A stretch of DNA of 5,561 nt from Deltaproteobacteria bacterium (lineage in GTDB: Bacteria; Desulfobacterota; Desulfomonilia; UBA1062). The DNA is taken from NCBI GenBank assembly GCA_020053185.1, contig JAGVNP010000125.1, positions 1-5,561 of the forward strand. Direction: 5' to 3'. This document shows, piece by piece, positions 1 through 5,561 of this stretch. The notes beneath the pieces were generated by a model, which ran no database searches, had not been told where the DNA came from, and saw only the letters and a program-made list of their open reading frames with translations. The position numbers were made by a program, and so were the translations under genes. Numbering within the stretch: position 1 is the first letter of the stretch; each line of letters starts with the position of its first letter.

Positions 1-1782
1 ATCTCGCTTGAGGGACTTACCACGTATTCTAAAAACCTTGCAAAACAAGCGGCCACAGAAGCAGCAACTGCGACCGATCCAATACGCAAGGCAGAGCTCG
101 AAAATATCGCGGCCATCTGCTCTCGTGTTGTGGAATATCCGGCCCGCACTTTGGATGAAGCAGCTAATGCGATCTGGATCACCATGATAGGCGCCCACAT
201 CGAGAGCACAAACGCCGGGCTCTCCCTCGGCAGGCTTGACCAATGGCTTCAGCCGTATTTTGAGGCAGACATGTCAAAGATCTCAACAGAAAAAAAACGC
301 GAAGAATACATTAAGCACGCAATCGAACTTGTGGGTTGCTTCTTCTTCCGCTGCACCGATCACCTCCCATGCATGCCTTACATTGCAACTATCTATTTTG
401 GCGGCAGCTCTTCTGACCAGGCAATCACTCTTGGCGGCTTAACGCCTGACGGCAATGATGCAGTGAATGACATGACCTACATTTTTTTGAAGGTCACCGA
501 GATGCTCTCGATCCGCGACCCTAATATGAATGCACGCTATCACCCTGGCAAGAACAGTGACACCTATTTAAAGCGCCTGTGCGAGGTGAACCTCATTACT
601 GCAGCAACCCCGTCCATGCACAATGATGAAGTCATCATGGAATCGCTCAGGCAATTCAACTACGACGAGCGCGATCTGCGCAACTGGGCAGCAGTAGGCT
701 GCGTGGAGCCCACAATCGCAGGCAAACATGCAGGCCATACCAATTTTCAGCTCATGAACATGGTGGCAGCTCTCGAGATGGCGCTCAACAATGGCGTACA
801 TCCCCTCATGCGCTGGAAGCTAGGCCCTGACACAGGAGAGGTTGAGGACTTCAAAACTTTTGAACAGTTCTATGACGCGTTTCTCACACAGTTCAAATTT
901 TTAATCGATCAATCAATACAGCTGAACAACTGGTATGCAGAAGAGCATCAATATGTGCGGCCCACGCCATATCTCTCTGCAGTGATTGACGGCTGTATAG
1001 ACAAAGGCCTGGACATCACAAAAGGCGGCGCAAAATACAACAGCTCCGGCACTGCAATTATAGGGCTTGCTGATGTGACTGACTCACTCATGGTGATCAA
1101 AAAGCTTGTGTTCGACGAGAAAAAAGTATCATTTGCCGATCTCAAGAAAGCAGTGGATACAGATTTTCAGAATGACCCTGCGCTGCACGCAATGGTCACG
1201 AAAAAGGTTCCATTCTTTGGCTCTGGCAGCGATGAAGCAGTGGCAATGGCAAACCGTCTTACAAAATTCGTTCATGACTACTACACGGTGATCCCGCATT
1301 ATCGCGGCGGAAAATACACAGTGGGATTCTGGACAATGTCCCAGCACGTTGCCTTTGGCACGCTCACAGGAGCACTCCCCTCAGGCAGACACGCGGGAAA
1401 AGCATTCACCCCCGGCCTCACACCAGAGCCCAATGCATCGCGCAGTTTGCTCGACAACATCCGCGATGTTGCCAGGCTTGACCCGCACAACATCACCAAT
1501 AACATGGCATTTAATGTAAAAGTAATTCCATCGCCCAATGATACACGTGAAAAAGCAGTGCAGGATATATTTTCCTATGTAAAAACTTATTTCTCGCTTG
1601 GCGGCATGCAAATGCAGATGAACGTGGTGACTTCAGCCACGCTCCGCGATGCAATGGCCCATCCGGAAAATTACCGCAACCTGATCGTACGTATCTCGGG
1701 CTACAATGCCTACTTCGTAACACTGCACCGGGACCTTCAGCTTGAACTTATCCAGCGTGCTGAGTACGGCGTTGAACATTAG
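1..1782 (+). CDS. Glycyl radical enzyme (pyruvate formate-lyase/glycerol dehydratase-like), 5'-truncated by window edge
   Basis: The frame is open from base 1, so the gene starts before the window. About 593 residues are present. The family usually has about 780-850, so roughly 200-250 N-terminal residues are missing. The GTG at 130 lies inside the conserved fold and is not the start. The catalytic Cys is in a GCVEP motif (Cys codon 700-702, Glu codon 706-708). The glycyl radical motif near the C-terminus reads RISGYNAYF (Gly codon 1699-1701). Also family-typical are PSMHNDE (about 610-630), RPTPYLSA followed by GGAKYNSSG (about 958-1050), YRGGKYTVGFW and ALPSGR (about 1300-1390). By family knowledge a radical-SAM activase abstracts H from the Gly, and the radical moves to the Cys in a barrel fold. 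The Cys-x-Glu pair argues against pyruvate formate-lyase proper, which uses two adjacent cysteines, and favours a dehydratase, lyase or adding enzyme. After GCVEP the text is TIAGKHAGHTN, unlike the GKTEG-type stretch I recall for choline lyase and propanediol dehydratase. An alkylsuccinate-synthase-like role is possible, but the substrate is unassigned. Confidence 0.93.
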   Translation: MSLEGLTTYSKNLAKQAATEAATATDPIRKAELENIAAICSRVVEYPARTLDEAANAIWITMIGAHIESTNAGLSLGRLDQWLQPYFEADMSKISTEKKREEYIKHAIELVGCFFFRCTDHLPCMPYIATIYFGGSSSDQAITLGGLTPDGNDAVNDMTYIFLKVTEMLSIRDPNMNARYHPGKNSDTYLKRLCEVNLITAATPSMHNDEVIMESLRQFNYDERDLRNWAAVGCVEPTIAGKHAGHTNFQLMNMVAALEMALNNGVHPLMRWKLGPDTGEVEDFKTFEQFYDAFLTQFKFLIDQSIQLNNWYAEEHQYVRPTPYLSAVIDGCIDKGLDITKGGAKYNSSGTAIIGLADVTDSLMVIKKLVFDEKKVSFADLKKAVDTDFQNDPALHAMVTKKVPFFGSGSDEAVAMANRLTKFVHDYYTVIPHYRGGKYTVGFWTMSQHVAFGTLTGALPSGRHAGKAFTPGLTPEPNASRSLLDNIRDVARLDPHNITNNMAFNVKVIPSPNDTREKAVQDIFSYVKTYFSLGGMQMQMNVVTSATLRDAMAHPENYRNLIVRISGYNAYFVTLHRDLQLELIQRAEYGVEH

Positions 1783-1785
1783 ATT

Positions 1786-1791
1786 GTGGAG
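1786..1791 (+). promoter_or_regulatory. Shine-Dalgarno site for the dehydrogenase gene
   Basis: GTGGAG lies between the stop of the glycyl radical enzyme gene and the ATG at 1797. Its GGAG core (1788-1791) ends 5 bases before the ATG. It supports that start and translation from a shared transcript. Confidence 0.7.
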
Positions 1792-1796
1792 AATGC

Positions 1797-3041
1797 ATGA
1801 AAGCTTTGATGTTTAATTACAATATCCCAAGGATCGCGCTGAAAAAGCTGGGCCTTGGTGGTGATTTTTCACTGGTCAAGTACAGCGATGCGTGGCCGAT
1901 CCCAAAGATCGTTTATCCGAATCAGGTGCTTATGAAAACACATCTTGGCGGCATCTGCGCAACAGACCTGCTTCAGATGTCAGTATCAGTATCGCTCTAT
2001 GCAAGCATCATGGCATCTCCAGTCAACCCCATTCCAATGGGCCATGAGGCTATGGGGGTGATTGCGGAAGTGGGGTCAGATGTGAAGGACCTCAAGCCAG
2101 GTGATCGGGTTGTGTACAATCCTGTAACAAGATGCGCATTCTATGGATTTGATCCCTGTCCAAGCTGCCAGAGAGGAAACTATGAACACTGTTTCTGCCT
2201 GCTCGGCATTGGCGACGGCACAGAGCGCGAGCAAAAATATGGCGGCAGGCGCAAATTCGGCGGATTCGGTGGCGGCGGTTTCAGTGAATATCTGCTGGGG
2301 TTCGAAAAACAATTTCATAAAGTTCCTGACAATATAGCAGATGAAGTGGCCATACTTACTGAGCCTTTCACCATTGCCCTTCATGCAGTGACACGCCACA
2401 TGCCCAAAGACACTGATACAGTTGTGGTTGTAGGTGCAGGCGTCATCGGGCTTCTGACCATAAAAGCAATAAGAGCACTTGGCTCAAAATGCCGCATCAT
2501 CTCACTTGCACGCTACCCTGTGCAGGCAGACATGGCAGTAAAGCTCGGTGCAACTGAGGTGATATCAGAACGTGACCAGAATAAATTCTATGACCGTATT
2601 GCCAGTGCAACCGGCGGATCGCTGTTCAAACCACTGCTCACCAAGCGGGTGCTGTACGGCAACCAGGGGCCTGATGTCATCTATGACTGTGTTGCATCTG
2701 AATCATCAGTGGATGATGATCTGCGGCTTGTCAGGAGCAATGGCAAGGTTGTGCTTATTGGTCTTGGGTTTAATATTACCAAAAAAGTCGACTGGTCGCT
2801 TGCAATCTGGAAAGAGATCGAGGTGGTTGGCACGGTATTCTCAGGCAAAGAACCATATATTTCAGAAAAGATCGACGCATTTGATCTGGCATTAAAACTC
2901 ATGGCACAAGACCCTGACGCTTTTTCCGGCCTGCTAACGCATACTTTTTCGATTCAAAATTACAAACAAGCATTTCAGTGCACAAAATCAAAGCAGGCAA
3001 ACAACACAATCAAGGTGGGGCTGGATTTCAGGAAGAAATAA
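1797..3041 (+). CDS. Zinc-type medium-chain dehydrogenase (alcohol/polyol/threonine dehydrogenase-like)
   Basis: This complete 414-residue protein belongs to the medium-chain dehydrogenase superfamily, which oxidises alcohols or reduces carbonyls with NAD(P). It is cytoplasmic, with no signal peptide. The N-terminal catalytic domain has likely catalytic-zinc ligands Cys54 (GICATD), His83-Glu84 (GHE) and Glu189 (TEP). A structural-zinc-like lobe has Cys121, Cys124 and Cys132, but the usual first Cys (expected near 118) is absent. Cys113 or Cys134 might substitute. The Rossmann domain starts at VVVVGAGVIG (209-218). At the end of its second strand, where NAD enzymes normally have Asp, the sequence is LARY (Ala238, Arg239), which suggests NADP preference by inference. 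The protein is longer than the usual 340-380 residues, with extra sequence around 110-120, a Gly-rich loop at 154-161, and about 258-290. The start is fixed by GGAG and the 14-base gap after the glycyl radical enzyme, so the two are probably co-transcribed. It may process the radical enzyme's substrate or product. The substrate is unknown. Confidence 0.9.
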   Translation: MKALMFNYNIPRIALKKLGLGGDFSLVKYSDAWPIPKIVYPNQVLMKTHLGGICATDLLQMSVSVSLYASIMASPVNPIPMGHEAMGVIAEVGSDVKDLKPGDRVVYNPVTRCAFYGFDPCPSCQRGNYEHCFCLLGIGDGTEREQKYGGRRKFGGFGGGGFSEYLLGFEKQFHKVPDNIADEVAILTEPFTIALHAVTRHMPKDTDTVVVVGAGVIGLLTIKAIRALGSKCRIISLARYPVQADMAVKLGATEVISERDQNKFYDRIASATGGSLFKPLLTKRVLYGNQGPDVIYDCVASESSVDDDLRLVRSNGKVVLIGLGFNITKKVDWSLAIWKEIEVVGTVFSGKEPYISEKIDAFDLALKLMAQDPDAFSGLLTHTFSIQNYKQAFQCTKSKQANNTIKVGLDFRKK

Positions 3042-3072
3042 AAGTCTAACCGCGATTTATTGTTTCGTTTGT

Positions 3073-3117
3073 ATTGACACAAAAATACCATTGACGGCTC
3101 TGGTTTCACAGTATATC
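3073..3117 (+). promoter_or_regulatory. Possible promoter/operator region in the intergenic gap
   Basis: The 89-base gap 3042-3130 holds two direct repeats of ATTGAC (3073-3078 and 3090-3095), 17 bases apart. TTGACA at 3074-3079 is a perfect -35 box, but the sequence 17 bases on (GCTCTG) is a poor -10. TTGACG (3091-3096) followed after 15 bases by TATATC (3112-3117) is the better pair, although the spacer is short. It would start transcription only a few bases before the ATG at 3131. No clear terminator hairpin for the preceding gene was found here. This is a weak call. Confidence 0.22.
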
Positions 3118-3130
3118 CAACTGTAAGCAT

Positions 3131-4165
3131 ATGACCAAAATAAACTGGAAAAAGATAAAAATCATCAGCACTTCAATATTTATATCTCTCGTTCTGTTTC
3201 TCTTTGCATTTGAGGGGTACATCCTTACCGTAGGCTATAAAGAACGCACTGCACCCCTGCCAGACAATTACGGAAATTTTGAGCATGTGCGAGCCCTCCT
3301 TGCCGATGACAAGAAAACAGAAGAAATCTCCTTTGCAGTAGTGGGAGACACAAGGAGTTTTGGCACATTTGAAAAAATTTGCGGCCAGCTGGCAGATGAA
3401 CCGCTTTCGCTTATGGTTATACTCGGCGATTTCGTCCAGAAGGGAACTTTTGGGGAGCACCAATTCTATAGGTGTGAGATCGGAGAGCCCCATCTTTTTT
3501 CTTTTCCCGTCTTCTATCTCGTGGGCAACCATGAGATCGGAAAGGGAGTTACTTTAAACGATTTCGAAAAAATCTATGGACCGTCTAATTTTTCATTTTC
3601 CTATCAGGGACATCTCTTCATATTACTCCGCACATGGCCCCCTGATTCTACAAAAGAAAGTCTGGAATTTTTAGAGCATGAACTTTCAACCAAGCGGAGA
3701 GTGCATGATAAAGTTTTTGTTTTTTCCCATATACCGCTGTACGCTTCGTCGGATTTTCCAGCACGTCCTTTGGAAAACGCAAAGATGTTTGTAGAACTCT
3801 TTGAAAAATACCATGTGGATTACGTATTTGCCGGGGATTATCACGGATACGCGAGGGTTAAGGTGAACAATGTCAATTATATTGTTACCGGTGGCGGTGG
3901 CGCAAGACTTAAGTACGCAAATAAATACGGAAATTTTCACCATGCAATAGTAATGAAAGTCCAGAGTGATGCCATATCAGAGCGTATACTCTCCGTAGAA
4001 GAACACAAGGATCTTGAGGATAAGATTGAACATCTTGCTATAGCCGAAGTTTCGCCATGGATCATGCAGCATAAATTAGCCTCAGTGTTATTTAATCTAC
4101 TGGGATTTGCAGTTCTGGTTCTTGCGTTTTTCCTACTTAAAAAAGGCCTGAACGAATCTGCATAG
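3131..4165 (+). CDS. Membrane-anchored calcineurin-like metallophosphoesterase
   Basis: This complete 344-residue protein probably hydrolyses a phosphoester outside the cytoplasmic membrane. The N-terminus is Lys-rich (K7, K8, K10), then a hydrophobic helix at about 11-33 acts as a signal anchor. The metallophosphoesterase domain follows: GDTR (Asp73, Arg75), GD (Asp100), GNHE (Asn133, His134), SHIPLY (His200) and GDYHGY (Asp236, His238). A second hydrophobic helix at about 317-336 is followed by two lysines, so the enzyme domain should sit in the periplasm between two membrane anchors. Two motifs deviate from the classic pattern: DxR replaces DxH, and GDxH replaces GHxH. DxR is a known variant, and the rest of the dimetal site looks intact. 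The ATG at 3131 is the first usable start after an in-frame stop at 3092, though no good Shine-Dalgarno site precedes it. The next gene follows by 27 bases and also encodes an envelope phosphate enzyme, suggesting a shared pathway. The substrate is unknown. Confidence 0.85.
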   Translation: MTKINWKKIKIISTSIFISLVLFLFAFEGYILTVGYKERTAPLPDNYGNFEHVRALLADDKKTEEISFAVVGDTRSFGTFEKICGQLADEPLSLMVILGDFVQKGTFGEHQFYRCEIGEPHLFSFPVFYLVGNHEIGKGVTLNDFEKIYGPSNFSFSYQGHLFILLRTWPPDSTKESLEFLEHELSTKRRVHDKVFVFSHIPLYASSDFPARPLENAKMFVELFEKYHVDYVFAGDYHGYARVKVNNVNYIVTGGGGARLKYANKYGNFHHAIVMKVQSDAISERILSVEEHKDLEDKIEHLAIAEVSPWIMQHKLASVLFNLLGFAVLVLAFFLLKKGLNESA

Positions 4166-4173
4166 ATAAAAAA

Positions 4174-4185
4174 AGGGGTTGGGAG
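4174..4185 (+). promoter_or_regulatory. Shine-Dalgarno region deciding the GTG start at 4193
   Basis: AGGGG (4174-4178) and GGGAG (4181-4185) lie in the 27-base gap after the phosphoesterase stop. GGGAG ends 7 bases before GTG 4193, an ideal distance. The first in-frame ATG (4256) has no such site and falls inside the first membrane helix. This is the main reason for choosing the GTG. Confidence 0.7.
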
Positions 4186-4192
4186 ATCTATT

Positions 4193-5561
4193 GTGAGGAA
4201 CTGGAATCGCTTTTTTTCTCAATGGCAGAAAGACTTAAAGCTCTGGCTTTTTTTCATGGGCTTCTTTTCTGTATTCAGGCTTATCTTCATCTCTATTTTC
4301 AGGGATCAAATTGGTGCAGGCAGCTCTTTCATTGATGTGATTGCTGCCATGTTAAATGGGATGCGCTTTGACAGCGTGATCTCTTCGTGCATTGTATTGC
4401 TCCCTTTTCTGTTAAGCATCGGATGCAGTTTTATTGACCTGGAATCCATTGCCAATAAGGTAAGAAATTTTATAGGCACAGTGTGTATAGGGCTTTCGAC
4501 ATTTATCTGCCTTGTAACGCTTACCTATTTCAAAGAATTCAATGATCAGTTCAATCAGTTCCTTTTTGAATTTATCTATGATGACCAGAAAGCAATAATA
4601 TTTACCCTTCTCAAAGAATATCACCTTGTCCCTAAACTCATTGCCTTGGCTGCGCTCATCTATGTGCTGGTAAAGCTGATGCGCCGCATTATACAAAACC
4701 CGTTTTTTGACCATGGAACTCTAGACAAATATATTCCCGCAGTGCCGCATCGTGCAGTGGCTTTTTTTCTGATCCTGTTTCTTTTTGTAATAGGTGCCCG
4801 GGGCTCAGCCGGACGCATCCCTGTACGTGAGCGGAGTGCGGCGATCACAAAAGACGAGTTTCTCAATAAGACCGTGCTGAATCCATTTTCCGCATTGAGA
4901 TATGCTACGCGTGAGCAGATCAATCTCTCCAAGGCGCAAGGTATCGAAGTATACCTTCCAGATAGAGATGTGGTTAAAGCAGCGCAGTATGTATTCGGAA
5001 CAACTGAAAAATATGGTGATCTCGATAGATATATGGCCAGATATGCCAAAGGGCCCAAAAGTGTACCTCCACGACATATATTTTTCATTGTTGCAGAAAG
5101 CTATAGCGAATGGCCAATGTGGGACAAGTATAACTCCCTTGGACTTGCAGAAGGAGTGAAAGGACTTGCAGAAAACGGGATCTTTGTAGAAAACTTCCTT
5201 TCTTCTTCGTCAGGCACCATGACATCTCTTTCTGCCATTATCTCAGGACTCCCTGATGCAGGGGTTATTACCAATTACCGGCCCACTGCTGCCAAGCCGT
5301 ATCCATCAAGTATGGCCCTGATATTTAAACAGCTGGGATACAAAACCAGATTCTTCTATGGCGGATATTTGAGCTGGCAGAAAGTAGGCGATTTCTGCAA
5401 GGCCCAAGGGTTTGAAGAGATCTACGGCGGCAGCTACATGGGGGGCTGGGCATCTTCAAACGAGTGGGGTTTGGCAGATGAGTATCTGTTCGATTTTGTG
5501 CTTTCCACAGTAAAAGATGACCAGCCCAGCTTTAATGTGATCCTTACCACCACCTTCCACC
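4193..5561 (+). CDS. LTA-synthase-like membrane sulfatase/phosphatase-superfamily transferase, 3'-truncated by window edge
   Basis: The frame is open from the GTG at 4193 to the right edge, giving about 456 residues of a protein usually 600-700 long. About five hydrophobic helices come first: roughly 15-36, 61-81, 93-112, 145-163 and 189-202. Next is a linker with GARGSAGRIPV (201-211), a pattern typical of Gram-negative LtaS-like proteins. The alkaline-phosphatase/sulfatase-type catalytic domain begins near 295. It has the metal-ligand Glu302 in AESYSE and the likely nucleophile Thr342 in SGTMTS. These correspond by family knowledge to the Glu and Thr of the Staphylococcus LtaS active site. 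The later Asp-His metal ligands lie beyond the window. Members transfer phosphoglycerol or a similar head group from a phospholipid to a glycan or lipid acceptor outside the membrane. In a Gram-negative the acceptor could be a periplasmic glucan or surface glycan, which is inference. It lies 27 bases after the phosphoesterase gene, probably in the same operon. Confidence 0.88.
   Translation, partial: MRNWNRFFSQWQKDLKLWLFFMGFFSVFRLIFISIFRDQIGAGSSFIDVIAAMLNGMRFDSVISSCIVLLPFLLSIGCSFIDLESIANKVRNFIGTVCIGLSTFICLVTLTYFKEFNDQFNQFLFEFIYDDQKAIIFTLLKEYHLVPKLIALAALIYVLVKLMRRIIQNPFFDHGTLDKYIPAVPHRAVAFFLILFLFVIGARGSAGRIPVRERSAAITKDEFLNKTVLNPFSALRYATREQINLSKAQGIEVYLPDRDVVKAAQYVFGTTEKYGDLDRYMARYAKGPKSVPPRHIFFIVAESYSEWPMWDKYNSLGLAEGVKGLAENGIFVENFLSSSSGTMTSLSAIISGLPDAGVITNYRPTAAKPYPSSMALIFKQLGYKTRFFYGGYLSWQKVGDFCKAQGFEEIYGGSYMGGWASSNEWGLADEYLFDFVLSTVKDDQPSFNVILTTTFH

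Noticed and set aside
2076..2399. Antisense open frame of 107 codons.
   Set aside because: It is a shadow of the dehydrogenase zinc-binding region with no independent support.
3173..3532. Antisense open frame of 119 codons.
   Set aside because: It is opposite conserved metallophosphoesterase motifs, and its translation shows no domain.
4166..4178. A-run followed by G-run, resembling a slippery or terminator-like sequence.
   Set aside because: It lies between genes with no hairpin before it. The G-rich part is better explained as ribosome binding sequence.
4163..4192. The phosphoesterase and the LtaS-like gene share a reading frame, separated only by one TAG stop, hinting at read-through or a broken fusion.
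   Set aside because: The phosphoesterase already ends in a natural membrane helix with trailing lysines, and the next gene has its own strong ribosome binding site and GTG start. Sharing a frame is a one-in-three chance.
4660..5088. Antisense open frame of 142 codons.
   Set aside because: It lies wholly within the coding strand of the LtaS-like gene, whose protein shows clear family motifs. The antisense translation is Cys/Arg/Ser-rich with no recognisable domain.

Overview
The window reads as a piece of chromosome from an anaerobic bacterium, probably Gram-negative and of moderate GC content. It carries four genes, all on the + strand and tightly packed. The anaerobe call rests on a glycyl radical enzyme, a class destroyed by oxygen. 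The taxon cannot be fixed from the sequence. A Desulfobacterota-like or similar anaerobe is a guess from overall gene style only.

Left part (1-3041): the 3' three-quarters of a glycyl radical enzyme gene runs in from the left edge. After 14 bases it is followed by a complete gene for a zinc-type medium-chain alcohol/polyol dehydrogenase. The spacing and a good Shine-Dalgarno site imply one transcript. The likely logic is radical C-C, C-O or C-X bond chemistry by the first enzyme, with the dehydrogenase oxidising or reducing the alcohol/carbonyl partner. Substrate-linked residues cannot be assigned confidently. The activating radical-SAM enzyme is not in the window and would be expected upstream.

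Middle (3042-3130): an 89-base gap with no visible terminator hairpin. It has two ATTGAC direct repeats 17 bases apart and weak promoter-like boxes. It probably marks a transcription-unit boundary.

Right part (3131-5561): a calcineurin-like metallophosphoesterase, apparently anchored by a membrane helix at each end, is followed after 27 bases by a GTG-started gene of the lipoteichoic-acid-synthase-like (alkaline phosphatase superfamily) membrane transferases, cut by the right edge. Both catalytic domains are predicted outside the cytoplasmic membrane, so the pair looks like a cell-envelope modification module (transfer plus hydrolysis of phosphate-containing head groups). There is no visible functional link to the left-hand pair.

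No RNA genes, CRISPR arrays, insertion sequences or large repeats were seen.
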